Below, in pieces: positions 1 to 8,580 of a DNA stretch of 32,889 nucleotides. The stretch is from Clostridia bacterium (GTDB taxonomy: Bacteria; Bacillota; Clostridia; Christensenellales; Aristaeellaceae). Within the stretch, counting starts at the first letter, position 1; each line of letters opens with the position of its first letter. Location of the stretch: assembly GCA_900769075.1 (NCBI GenBank), contig CAAGFE010000090.1, positions 1 through 32,889 on the forward strand, written 5' to 3'. Made by a program: the position numbers and the translations under genes. Below the pieces are notes generated by a model. It was not told the DNA's origin, searched no databases, and saw only the letters and a list, made by a program, of their open reading frames with translations.

Positions 1-311
1 AGGCCACTTTTTTGAGATATGCGCTCGGTCACTGGTCGATCGGCCATCACTGAGCATAGCTCAGTGACGGCTACGCTCGGCAAATGCAAGCATTTGCTGT
101 CGCTAGTCGGCGCAAGCGCCTCCCTCACACGGCAAGCCGTTCTCCCGGCCGTTCCCTCCCGTAAGGAAGCTTTTCCTACGGAAAAGCACGAAAATCGCCG
201 CGCAGGGGCTTCTCCCCGTTTAACCGCCCCGAAGGGGCTCGTCGATTTTCGATTTGCAGTCTGCCGACGGCGACTGACTGTGACTGAGCACTTGACTTTT
301 TTGACAGTCAG
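1..311. repeat. Compound-hairpin element, copy A (left end cut by window)
   Basis: A run of small perfect stem-loops with short loops, often AA: arms 47-55/59-67 (9 bp, loop ATA), 80-87/90-97 (8 bp, AA), 109-113/116-120 (AA), 129-133/136-140 (AA), 169-176/180-187 (GCTTTTCC, loop TAC), 226-230/234-238 (loop GAA), an outer pair 189-197/243-251 (CGAAAATCG/CGATTTTCG) and 274-281/304-311. The first bases (GGCCACTTTTTTGA) match the right arm of the opening hairpin of copy D, so the element begins before the window. Order and sequence around 150-251 match copy C at 27295-27367. The open frame across it is probably fortuitous. No protein of known function and no transposase is visible. Confidence 0.8.
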
Positions 312-382
312 AAAGCACCGACAAAGTCGATGATTGGCAGGGCTTCAAAAAAGGCTACAACCGCGGTTGCGGGCCTATTTGA
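305..382 (+). pseudogene. C-terminal remnant of an unidentified gene
   Basis: A 25-codon open stretch without a start codon ends at TGA 380-382 and is followed 8 bp later by a strong terminator. It reads QSESTDKVDDWQGFKKGYN and ends RGCGPI. An in-frame TGA at 302-304, at the junction with copy A, closes it upstream. The position of stop codon and terminator suggests the true 3' end of a former gene whose body was lost or replaced by the hairpin element. The short length makes this uncertain, and I do not recognise the family. Confidence 0.35.
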
Positions 383-390
383 TGGTCTGA

Positions 391-425
391 GCCGCATCCC
401 GAACAGGGTTGCGGCATTCTTTTTT
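391..425 (+). terminator. Rho-independent terminator
   Basis: Arms GCCGCA (391-396) and TGCGGC (410-415) with an inner CCC/GGG and loop GAACA, followed by ATTCTTTTTT. It has no intact upstream gene in the window and serves the remnant at 305-382 or a gene further left. Confidence 0.8.
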
Positions 426-435
426 CCGCCATTCC

Positions 436-463
436 TTGACATTTCCGCCCCAGGCGTGATAAT
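436..463 (+). promoter_or_regulatory. Sigma-A-type promoter for the secreted Cys-rich protein
   Basis: A perfect -35 TTGACA (436-441) and -10 GATAAT (458-463) are 16 bp apart. The predicted transcript starts near 470, about 35 nt before the ATG at 504. Confidence 0.75.
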
Positions 464-503
464 ATGACATGAGTGTGATTGTCCTACGAAAGGAGCACCT
501 GTG

Positions 504-1343
504 ATGCGCGTCAAAATGATCCTCCGCCTGGTCGCCCTGGCGATGATGCTGAGTCTGTGCCTTGCCCTGCCTGCCCTGGCGGAGAGCTGCGTTCTGTGCG
601 GCGAGGAAACCGGCAGCGAGTGCTACCTGTGTCCGGCATGCCTGCTGGATCTGCTGGCGGAGGAGGATGTGTCCGGCGGGCTGGAGATCACCGGCGCAGC
701 AGCCAACGAGGACGGCTCCGTCACACTGAGCTGGCAGGACGGCGCCGCCAACGGCCCCTACGCCGTCTATTATGAGCTGCTGGACGGCGCGCCCGTCCCC
801 TTCGGCTGGCTGGCTGCGCAGAACATCCGCGGCTCCGCGGTGACCCTGACCCAGATTGCCCCCGGCGTGAGCTATGTGTTCACAGTGAAGGACGCTGCCG
901 GTCACCAGGCGGAATGTGTTTACTGCCCCTCCGTGCCGGGCAGCGGCAACGAAATCGGCGCGAAGATCACCATCGCCACCCGCCTGCGCAGCAGCCGCAT
1001 GACCCAGGAGGCGCCCTTCTCCGCCGGCGAAATCATGCTGGATAACGCCAGGGAGCACTGTCTGTACATCAAGCTGTCCTACTCCATGCTGCGCAAGACC
1101 CGGTATTATGACTTCACCATCACCGTGAAGGCCCCCAACGGCTTCACCGATGTGATCCTCACCGGTGATCTTACGCTGAATTACGGCAGATCCGAGGTGC
1201 CTGCGTGGAGCTACGTCAGCCTGGAGGACTATTTCTCCTGCCTGGAGCGCTATTATGGCGGCGTGCCCGCCGGGGACTATCTGGTGACGATGAATTTCGA
1301 TGGGAAACCTGCCTGTTCGGCAGTCTTTCCCGTCGGGGAATAA
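504..1343 (+). CDS. Secreted protein with N-terminal Cys cluster and fibronectin-III-like domain
   Basis: A 279-aa exported protein of unknown role. Residues 1-26 form a signal peptide with an ALA|ES cleavage site. Directly behind it lie five cysteines in CxxC spacing (C29, C32, C40, C43, C46), like a small zinc-ribbon or treble-clef knuckle. Residues about 52-135 have the spacing and aromatic pattern of a fibronectin type III domain; the remaining beta-rich part carries three more cysteines. The start at 504 is chosen because AAGGAG lies 8 nt upstream; GTG at 501 is also in frame but sits too close. It has its own promoter and terminator, so it is monocistronic. The family is not recognised; a surface or envelope role is inferred only from export. 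Confidence 0.85.
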   Translation: MRVKMILRLVALAMMLSLCLALPALAESCVLCGEETGSECYLCPACLLDLLAEEDVSGGLEITGAAANEDGSVTLSWQDGAANGPYAVYYELLDGAPVPFGWLAAQNIRGSAVTLTQIAPGVSYVFTVKDAAGHQAECVYCPSVPGSGNEIGAKITIATRLRSSRMTQEAPFSAGEIMLDNAREHCLYIKLSYSMLRKTRYYDFTITVKAPNGFTDVILTGDLTLNYGRSEVPAWSYVSLEDYFSCLERYYGGVPAGDYLVTMNFDGKPACSAVFPVGE

Positions 1344-1348
1344 ATGAG

Positions 1349-1378
1349 AGCCGCAGGAGCATCCCCCTGCGGCTTTTT
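1349..1378 (+). terminator. Rho-independent terminator after the secreted Cys-rich protein
   Basis: Arms AGCCGCAGG (1349-1357) and CCTGCGGCT (1366-1374) are followed by a T-run. It works for the + strand; the - strand side has no comparable T-run for the converging HAD gene. Confidence 0.85.
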
Positions 1379-1441
1379 GTGTGCCCATTTCACCCGGATC
1401 TGGGCGGGCATTTGTCCCCTTCTGGCGGTCAGTCGTCTGCT

Positions 1442-2074
1442 TCAGCCCAGCAGACGCCTGACCGCGTCCTCCAGGCTTCCCAGCACCGTGGCATGCTGCG
1501 CTGTCTTGAGCACGGCGCGTTCCTGGTGTCCGCCCTCAATCAGAAAGCACCGGCACCCAATCGCTTCCGCCGTTTCCGCGTCATGGGTGGTATCGCCCAG
1601 GAACATGCAGTCCGCCGGGTTTTCCCCCGTTCGGGCCAGATAGTCCACCGCCAGGTGCACCTTGCTCACCGCCAGCTGATCCTCCAGCCCCAGCACCTCG
1701 TCGAACATGCCCCGCAGGGCCGGGAAATGATCCACCTGCTTCCGCAGCTGATCCACCTGGGAGGCGGAGATGATCACCTGCTTGAACCCTGCCTCCCGGA
1801 ACCGCCTGACCGCCTCGGCTGCGCCCTCCTTCAGCGGCACGCAGTCGAAGCCATCCACATAGGCCTTGTTCCAGACCTTGGCGATCCGGGGGAAATCCTC
1901 CGCCGTCACGCCCAGGTCGCTGTAATAATCCTGCACCGGGTGACGGAATTTCGCCCGGTACTCCGCCTCCGACGTGGGCCGGTAGCCGAATTGCGTCAGG
2001 GTTTGGTTGTTCATCCGCACCACATGGGGAACGTCCGCCACCAGCGTGCCGTTCCAGTCCCAAAGGATTGTCAT
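1442..2074 (-). CDS. HAD-superfamily phosphatase
   Basis: A 210-aa cytoplasmic hydrolase of the HAD superfamily, in the phosphoglycolate-phosphatase-like group (C1 helical cap after motif I). Motif I is DWNGT with nucleophile Asp6; the usual second Asp is Asn8, a variant found in part of this family. Motif II is the Ser in IISAS (about residue 103), motif III is Lys138, motif IV is GDTTHD (Asp161 and Asp165). GGAGGGG lies just upstream of the ATG. The gene is divergent from the helicase gene, with about 140 bp between them. The substrate cannot be told from sequence; a small phosphorylated metabolite is likely. Confidence 0.85.
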   Translation of the reverse strand: MTILWDWNGTLVADVPHVVRMNNQTLTQFGYRPTSEAEYRAKFRHPVQDYYSDLGVTAEDFPRIAKVWNKAYVDGFDCVPLKEGAAEAVRRFREAGFKQVIISASQVDQLRKQVDHFPALRGMFDEVLGLEDQLAVSKVHLAVDYLARTGENPADCMFLGDTTHDAETAEAIGCRCFLIEGGHQERAVLKTAQHATVLGSLEDAVRRLLG

Positions 2075-2133
2075 GCGCCCCCTCCTCGCTTCATATCATA
2101 GGAATATCCCTATCATACCCTTCGCCTCCGGGC

Positions 2134-2163
2134 TTGTCAAGTCCAGGCTTCATATGGTATAAT
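2134..2163 (+). promoter_or_regulatory. Promoter of the DEAD-box helicase gene
   Basis: -35 TTGTCA (2134-2139) and -10 TATAAT (2158-2163) are 18 bp apart, with a TGG extension before the -10. The transcript would start near 2170, which rules out the ATG at 2169 and supports the start at 2217. Confidence 0.75.
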
Positions 2164-2216
2164 GCAAAATGGTGTGTTATGCGCCTATCCTGATGAAATG
2201 GAATGGAACCATCAAC

Positions 2217-3794
2217 ATGAGTTTTGAAACCCTGGGCCTGATGCCCATCATCCTCAAGAACGTGCACAGCGCGGGCTATGAAACCCCCACGCCCATCCAG
2301 CGGGCGACGATTCCGCTGGTGATGAGCGGCAAGGATGTGCTGGGCTGTGCGCAGACCGGCACCGGCAAGACCGCCGCCTTCGCCCTGCCGATGATCCAGC
2401 AGATGGCGAAAAAGCCGGTTCGGCCCGGTCAGCCCCGCGTCATCCGTCAGCTGATCCTGACCCCGACCCGGGAGCTGGCGATGCAGATTTATGAGAACTT
2501 CGTCCAGTACGGCAAATCCCTGCCCGTATACCCCTGCGTGATTTTCGGCGGCGTGGGCCAGCAGGGGCAGGTGGACGCGCTCCATCGGGGCGCGGATACG
2601 GTCATCGCCTGCCCCGGACGGCTGTGGGACCTGATGAATCAGGGCTACGTCCGCCTGGATTGGGTGGAAACCTTCGTCCTGGACGAGGCCGACCGCATGC
2701 TGGACATGGGCTTCATCCACGACGTGCGCCGCATTGCCGCAAAGCTCCCGGAGAAGCATCAGACACTGCTCTTCTCCGCCACCATGCCCGCGGAGGTCGA
2801 GAAGCTGGCCATGGATCTGCTCCATGACCCGGAATCCGTCAAGGTGGACCCGGTGTCCTCCACGGTGAAGAAGATCGACCAGTGCCTGTACTTTGTGGAC
2901 AAGGCCAACAAGAAGCTGCTGCTGGCCAAGCTCCTGCGCGACCCGGAGGTGGAAAACGCCCTGGTGTTCAGCCGCACCAAGCACGGCGCGGACCGCATCG
3001 TCCGCGAGCTCAAGCGGGAAGGCATTGATGCCTGCGCCATCCACGGCGACAAAAGCCAGTCCCAGCGCCAGAATGCCCTGGCCCGGTTCAAGTCCGGCGA
3101 ATGCAAGGTGCTCATCGCCACCGACATCGCCGCCCGCGGCATCGACATCGCCGGGCTGAGCCACGTTTTCAACTACGATCTGCCCATGGAGCCGGAGGCC
3201 TATGTCCACCGCATCGGGCGCACGGGCCGCGCAGGCCGGGACGGCAAGGCCATTTCCTTCTGCTGCATCGACGAGATGAAGCAGCTGGAGCAGGTGGAAA
3301 AGCTGATCGGCAAGCGCCTGGCCGTGCGGGAGAGCGAGTGGCCGATGCTCATCACCACCCCCACCGACCCCAAGGAAAAGGATGCCGCCCGTCAGCTGGC
3401 GAAGGCTGCCCGCATGGCGAAGCTCGGCCGTACCGCCGATATGCCCAAAAAGGTCACCCTCTCCGGCGACGCCGCCCCGGAACGCAAGGCACAAAAGGCG
3501 GTCAAGGCCCCCGTTCAGGCGGCCCCGACGGAAAAGCCCGCCCCCCGCAAGGCGTCCGCCAAGCCCGCCCCCCAGGCGTATCAGCCACGCTTCGGCCCGG
3601 GCATCGAAAACCGCGCGCCCTCCGCGCCGGGCCGGCCCACCCTGCCACCGGGCGGCAAGGCGATGATCATCGGCAAGGGCGGCAAGGTGCAGACCGCCGC
3701 GCCCAAACCCGCTGACAAACAGCATGGAAAACAGCATCTCGGCAAGCCCGTTCAGCGCGTCAACCGCGCCCGCGGACGCAACGGCGAACGCTGA
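2217..3794 (+). CDS. DEAD-box ATP-dependent RNA helicase
   Basis: A 525-aa RNA helicase that unwinds RNA with ATP, probably for ribosome assembly or mRNA turnover. All core motifs are visible: Q motif TPIQ (about residue 25), motif I AQTGTGKT (45-52), Ia PTRELA (83-88), Ib PGR, II DEAD (156-159), III SAT (187-189), IV VFSRT, V ATDIAARGID (301-310) and VI HRIGRTGRAG (331-340). After residue about 395 comes a low-complexity tail rich in Lys, Ala and Pro, a likely RNA-binding or tethering extension as in RhlE/CshA-type proteins. The start at 2217 (MSFETLGL) is chosen because helicases of this family begin this way and the promoter lies too close to the longer alternative at 2169. It is monocistronic. 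Confidence 0.95.
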   Translation: MSFETLGLMPIILKNVHSAGYETPTPIQRATIPLVMSGKDVLGCAQTGTGKTAAFALPMIQQMAKKPVRPGQPRVIRQLILTPTRELAMQIYENFVQYGKSLPVYPCVIFGGVGQQGQVDALHRGADTVIACPGRLWDLMNQGYVRLDWVETFVLDEADRMLDMGFIHDVRRIAAKLPEKHQTLLFSATMPAEVEKLAMDLLHDPESVKVDPVSSTVKKIDQCLYFVDKANKKLLLAKLLRDPEVENALVFSRTKHGADRIVRELKREGIDACAIHGDKSQSQRQNALARFKSGECKVLIATDIAARGIDIAGLSHVFNYDLPMEPEAYVHRIGRTGRAGRDGKAISFCCIDEMKQLEQVEKLIGKRLAVRESEWPMLITTPTDPKEKDAARQLAKAARMAKLGRTADMPKKVTLSGDAAPERKAQKAVKAPVQAAPTEKPAPRKASAKPAPQAYQPRFGPGIENRAPSAPGRPTLPPGGKAMIIGKGGKVQTAAPKPADKQHGKQHLGKPVQRVNRARGRNGER

Positions 3795-3832
3795 CCCCAC
3801 CGAAGCCGCGCCCTTTTTCTTCCCGCGAGGTG

Positions 3833-3861
3833 TTGTTCCCGCTTGACTTCCGTGATATAAT
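3833..3861 (+). promoter_or_regulatory. Putative promoter of the COG0523 GTPase pair
   Basis: -10 TATAAT (3856-3861) has a weak -35 TTGTTC (3833-3838) 17 bp upstream. The leader of about 50 nt shows no clear Zur-type operator or known riboswitch by eye. Confidence 0.55.
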
Positions 3862-3918
3862 ATCTGTTGGTGGCATTGGGTCACCCCGACATCACTCAAC
3901 CGAAATGGAGATATGCAC

Positions 3919-5106
3919 ATGATCAAGGTGAATATTATTTCCGGCTTCCTGGGCGCAGGCAAGACCACGCTCATCAAGAAGCTGCTGGGCGCCATCAAGG
4001 ATGAAAAGACGATTCTGCTGGAAAACGAATACGGCGATGTGGGCGTGGACGGCGCGTTCATGAAGGACACCGGATTGGTGATCGACGAGCTGAACTCCGG
4101 CTGCATCTGCTGCACGCTGGCGGGTGATTTCCGTAAGGCGGTGGACGAGCTGATCGAGAAGTACCATCCCGACCGGCTGATCATCGAGCCCAGCGGCGTG
4201 GGCAAGCTGAGCGAAATCGTCAACGCGGTGAGCCAGTGCAAGGAGAAGCACCCTGAGCTGGAGATCGCCGGCTGCGCGACGGTCGTGGACGCGGGCAAGT
4301 GCCGCATGCACATGAAGAACTTCGGCGAGTTCTTCCTGGATCAGGTGCAGACCGCCGATACCGTCATCTTCAGCCGCACCCAGATGCTTTCCGCCGAGCG
4401 CGTGGAGAAGAGCCGCGGCCTGATCGAAGAGGCCCATCCCGGGGTGCGCGTGGTCACCACCGCCTGGGACGAGCTGCCCGCTGAGGTCATGCTGGAGGTG
4501 GTTGAATCCGGCAGGCCCATCGTGCTGGAGGTGGAGGAGCATCATCATCACCACGAGGACGGTGAGGAATGTCACTGCCACGATCACGACCACGACCATG
4601 AGCATCATCATCACCACGAGGACGGCGAGGAATGCCACTGCCACGATCACGACCATGACGAGCATGAGCATCATCACCACCACGAGGACGGCGAGGAGTG
4701 CCACTGCCACGATCACGACCACGACGAGCACGAGCATCATCATGACCATGAGCACGAGCATGACGAGCACTGCACCTGCGGCTGTCACGATCACGACCAC
4801 GACCATGAGCATCACCACCACCACCACGCAGACGAGGTGTTCGTGTCCATCGGCTGGGAAACGGCGAAGCGGTACGAACAGGCGGATATCGCCGCGATGC
4901 TGGACAAGCTCAGCGACGAGGAAGAATACGGCAATGTGCTGCGTGCCAAGGGCATCCTGAGCAATGCGGCTGGCGAGTGGTTCCAGTTTGACTATGTGCC
5001 CGGCGAGAGCCAGTTCCGCAAGGGCAGCCCGGATTACACCGGCCGCATCTGCGTCATCGGCGCACACATCGACGAGAAGGCACTCAAGGAGCTGTTTCAC
5101 GCATGA
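3919..5106 (+). CDS. COG0523 (CobW/ZNG1-type) metal-chaperone GTPase with His-rich insert
   Basis: A 395-aa P-loop GTPase of the COG0523 family, which delivers metal, commonly zinc, to client proteins. The Walker A is GFLGAGKTT (residues 9-17) and the metal-binding CxCC hallmark is CICC (62-65). The usual NKxD guanine motif is degenerate (SRTQ). Between the GTPase and the C-terminal CobW_C domain lies a roughly 97-residue metal-binding stretch (from about 208) made of repeated His/Asp/Glu/Cys units. The start at 3919 is chosen because TGGAG lies 8 nt upstream; the ATG at 3913 is only 2 nt from it. Its stop overlaps the start of the next GTPase by 4 bp, so the two are translationally coupled. 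The metal is inferred, not shown. Confidence 0.92.
   Translation: MIKVNIISGFLGAGKTTLIKKLLGAIKDEKTILLENEYGDVGVDGAFMKDTGLVIDELNSGCICCTLAGDFRKAVDELIEKYHPDRLIIEPSGVGKLSEIVNAVSQCKEKHPELEIAGCATVVDAGKCRMHMKNFGEFFLDQVQTADTVIFSRTQMLSAERVEKSRGLIEEAHPGVRVVTTAWDELPAEVMLEVVESGRPIVLEVEEHHHHHEDGEECHCHDHDHDHEHHHHHEDGEECHCHDHDHDEHEHHHHHEDGEECHCHDHDHDEHEHHHDHEHEHDEHCTCGCHDHDHDHEHHHHHHADEVFVSIGWETAKRYEQADIAAMLDKLSDEEEYGNVLRAKGILSNAAGEWFQFDYVPGESQFRKGSPDYTGRICVIGAHIDEKALKELFHA
4540..4734 (+). repeat. In-frame 63/66-bp tandem repeat coding a metal-binding region
   Basis: Three near-identical units start at 4540 (63 bp), 4603 (66 bp) and 4669 (66 bp), and a degenerate His-rich continuation runs to about 4830. Each encodes five His, then EDGEECHCH, then alternating Asp/His. 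Differences are mostly synonymous third-position changes, which points to unit duplication followed by selection on the peptide. Each unit offers two Cys and nine or more His as soft-metal ligands. Confidence 0.9.
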
Positions 5107-6065
5107 GCAACCAGGATTTCATTCCGGTCTACCTGATCACCGGCTTCCTCGAGAGCGGCAAAACCACCCTCATCAACAGCATGCTGGCGGATGAGGATTT
5201 CTCCCGGCGCTCCACCGGCGGCCAGCAGAGGACCCTGATCATCTGCTGCGAAGAAGGCGTGGAGGAATACGACGAGGAGCAGCTGAAGAAGTACGGCGCC
5301 TCCCTGGTGATGCTGGACAGCGCGGACGAGGTGACCACCGAGCGCATGGCGGCGCTGGACGCCCAGTACAAGCCGGAACGGGTCATCATCGAGTACAACA
5401 GCGTGTGGACCATCGAGCGCCTGGGCGGCTGCATGCTGCCCCGGCTGTGGGAGGTCGTGCAGATCATGACCACCGTGGACGCCACCACCTTCGACAACTA
5501 CTTCACCAACATGCGTCAGATCATGGCCGACCCCATGAAGGTGGCTGACCTGGTGCTGTTCAACCGCTGCGACCCCAAGGCCAGCAAGAGCCCCTGGCGC
5601 CGTCAGGTGAAGGCCGTTGCCCCCCGGGTGAACGTCCTGTTTGAGAACACCGACGGCACCAGCGAGGACGGCGTGGCGGACGAGGATCTGCCCTACGACA
5701 TGAAGGCTGGCGTCATCGACATCGCCGATGAGCACATCCCCACCTTCTACATCGACTCCATGGATCACCCCGAGCGCTACGACCGCAAGACCGTCCGCCT
5801 GGTGGGCCAGGTGTTCCCCGAAAAGCGCATGCCCAAGGGCTTTTACCTCTTCGGGCGGATGGCCATGACCTGCTGCGCCAATGACATCGCCCCCATCGGC
5901 TGGATCACCCAGGGGCTGGAGCGGCCCTCCTCCAAGAATTATGTGAAGCTGACCGCCTCCTGCAAGAAGGTCGTTTCCGGCGGCGAGCCCATGCTGCTGC
6001 TCACCGAGGTGCGCACCGAACCCGCCCCCGCCCCCAAGGAAAAATACCTGAATTTCAACGCCTGA
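5103..6065 (+). CDS. COG0523-like GTPase with C-terminal DUF1980/YcgQ-like domain
   Basis: A 320-aa partner of the preceding GTPase. The Walker A is GFLESGKTT (14-22); the CxCC motif is changed to IICC (46-49) and the guanine motif is NRCD. The C-terminal part (about 245-310) does not look like CobW_C but resembles the soluble DUF1980 domain of YcgQ/TIGR03943 proteins: a VRLVGQVF strand, GR, then a TCC motif followed by AND and API. YcgQ-like proteins and the COG0523 protein YciC are both in zinc-limitation (Zur) regulons of Bacillus, so a joint metal-homeostasis role is inferred. Its ATG lies in the ATGA overlap with the upstream stop. The domain call is from memory of the motif pattern. Confidence 0.85.
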   Translation: MSNQDFIPVYLITGFLESGKTTLINSMLADEDFSRRSTGGQQRTLIICCEEGVEEYDEEQLKKYGASLVMLDSADEVTTERMAALDAQYKPERVIIEYNSVWTIERLGGCMLPRLWEVVQIMTTVDATTFDNYFTNMRQIMADPMKVADLVLFNRCDPKASKSPWRRQVKAVAPRVNVLFENTDGTSEDGVADEDLPYDMKAGVIDIADEHIPTFYIDSMDHPERYDRKTVRLVGQVFPEKRMPKGFYLFGRMAMTCCANDIAPIGWITQGLERPSSKNYVKLTASCKKVVSGGEPMLLLTEVRTEPAPAPKEKYLNFNA

Positions 6066-6072
6066 TGATTGC

Positions 6073-6104
6073 GGCGCTTCCGATGATCGGGAGCGCCCTT
6101 TGTT
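6073..6104 (+). terminator. Terminator of the COG0523 GTPase pair
   Basis: Arms GGCGCT (6073-6078) and AGCGCC (6092-6097) with an inner CCGA/TCGG stem, followed by CTTTGTT. Confidence 0.8.
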
Positions 6105-6131
6105 GCATTCCGGCCTCTGGCGTGGTATAAT
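6103..6131 (+). promoter_or_regulatory. Promoter of the sugar kinase gene
   Basis: -35 TTGCAT (6103-6108) and -10 TATAAT (6126-6131) are 17 bp apart. The -35 abuts the terminator of the upstream operon. Confidence 0.75.
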
Positions 6132-6164
6132 GAACGAAAGATGATCTGGATACGGAGGACGCGC

Positions 6165-7229
6165 ATGAATCGGATTTACAGCCAGTTCCGCCTGGATGGC
6201 CGGGTGATCAGCTGCACCCGCACCGGCGGCGGTCACATCAACCGCACCTACCTGGTGGTCACCGCCAAGCCCCACCTGTATATCCTCCAGTGGCTCAACG
6301 GACAGGTGTTCCGGGATCTTCCGGGCGTGATGAACAACGTCATCGCCGTGACGAATTACCTCCATGCCCGGGTGGACGACCCGCGCCGCACCCTGACCCT
6401 CGTGCCGACCCTCACCGGCTCCCCCTACTTTCTGACCCCCGAGGGCGACTGCTGGCGCATGTATGAGTACATCCTGGACAGCGTGTGCCTGGACGCGGCG
6501 GAAACGGCGGAGGATCTGCGCCAGTCCGGCGTGGCCTTCGGCACCTTCCAGAATCAGCTGGCGGATTTCCCCGCGGAATCGCTGATCGAAACCATCCCCC
6601 ATTTCCACGACACGCCCGATCGCTTCCGCATTTTCCGGGAAGCCATCGCCGCCGACCGCGCCGCCCGCCTCCTCTCCGTCCGGGATGAGGTGAACCGCTT
6701 TCTCGCTCATGAGGAGGAAGCCGGTGTGCTCCAGGCCATGCTGCGCAGCGGCGAGCTGCCCCTGCGCGTGACCCACAACGACACCAAGCTGACCAATGTC
6801 ATGCTGGACGAAGCCACCCGCACGCCCCTGTGCGTGATTGATCTGGATACCGTGATGCCCGGCCTGACGGCCCACGACTACGGCGACGCCATCCGCTTCG
6901 GCGCTTCCACCGCCTCCGAGGACGAAACCGACCTGAGCAAATTGGAAATGTCCCTGGCGCTGTATACCGCCTTCACCGAGGGCTTCCTGAGCGCCTGCGG
7001 GAATTGCCTGACCGACCGGGAGATTGAAACCCTCCCCCTGGGCGCGAAGCTCATGACGCTGGAATGCGGCGTGCGCTTCCTGACGGACTATCTGAACGGC
7101 GATGTTTACTTCGCCACCAACCGTCCGGGGCAGAACCTGGACCGCGCCCGCACCCAGCTCAAGCTGGTGGAGGACATGGAACGGAAATGGGACGCGATGC
7201 AGCAGGTCATCGCCCGGCTGCGCGCATAA
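6165..7229 (+). CDS. N-acetylhexosamine 1-kinase-like (NahK/APH-fold) sugar kinase
   Basis: A 354-aa cytoplasmic kinase of the aminoglycoside/choline phosphotransferase fold. The catalytic loop is THNDTKLTN (residues 203-211, base Asp206) and the metal-binding motif is VIDLDTVMPG (224-233). This exact combination is typical of NahK-type kinases that phosphorylate GlcNAc/GalNAc at C1. The start at 6165 is set by GGAGG 8 nt upstream; an ATG at 6141 is in frame but lacks a site. It is a single gene with its own promoter. A role in amino-sugar salvage would fit NagB in the same window, but anomeric sugar specificity cannot be read from the sequence. Confidence 0.85.
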   Translation: MNRIYSQFRLDGRVISCTRTGGGHINRTYLVVTAKPHLYILQWLNGQVFRDLPGVMNNVIAVTNYLHARVDDPRRTLTLVPTLTGSPYFLTPEGDCWRMYEYILDSVCLDAAETAEDLRQSGVAFGTFQNQLADFPAESLIETIPHFHDTPDRFRIFREAIAADRAARLLSVRDEVNRFLAHEEEAGVLQAMLRSGELPLRVTHNDTKLTNVMLDEATRTPLCVIDLDTVMPGLTAHDYGDAIRFGASTASEDETDLSKLEMSLALYTAFTEGFLSACGNCLTDREIETLPLGAKLMTLECGVRFLTDYLNGDVYFATNRPGQNLDRARTQLKLVEDMERKWDAMQQVIARLRA

Positions 7230-7330
7230 CCATGGCTTTCCCTGGCCCCGTGACAAATCGGGAGGAACAAGCCCCTTTTCCCCATGACCAGAGCAGGCAT
7301 CGACCAGCCGCCCAATGCCCCTGACGCACG

Positions 7331-7366
7331 AAAAAACGCCCGGCCTCCCTCAACGGAAGCCGGGCG
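7331..7366 (-). terminator. Terminator of the MalEFG-type ABC operon
   Basis: Arms CGCCCGGC (7337-7344) and GCCGGGCG (7359-7366); read on the - strand the hairpin runs directly into TTTTTT (7331-7336). It ends the operon after the ATPase gene. The + strand sugar kinase converging here has no other obvious terminator. Confidence 0.85.
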
Positions 7367-7402
7367 AACGTGTTTTGGGGCGGATCAAGGGGGCGATGCC
7401 GC

Positions 7403-8527
<1,125 letters not shown>

Positions 8528-8580
8528 GATTGTTTCCTCCTCAGTTGTAGGGTGGGGTGTGGATCATCACTCAGGGTTTG

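Noticed and set aside
19..333. 104-codon + strand frame through element A
   Set aside because: It spans many hairpins; similar peptide-like strings across copies reflect the shared DNA repeat, and no frame is preserved in copies B or D.
3862..3918. Zur box or metal riboswitch before the GTPase pair
   Set aside because: No convincing palindrome of the Zur type or known aptamer core could be seen by eye.
2091..4313. Long open frame on the - strand (740 codons)
   Set aside because: It is antisense to the DEAD-box helicase and the first GTPase, both with full motifs. High GC in third positions of the true genes opens such frames.
5097..7256. Long open frame on the - strand (719 codons)
   Set aside because: Antisense to the second GTPase and the NahK-like kinase; no recognisable domain and no ribosome binding site.
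7230..7330. Small frames between the sugar kinase and the operon terminator
   Set aside because: Short, overlapping the kinase end, without a start signal or conserved motif.
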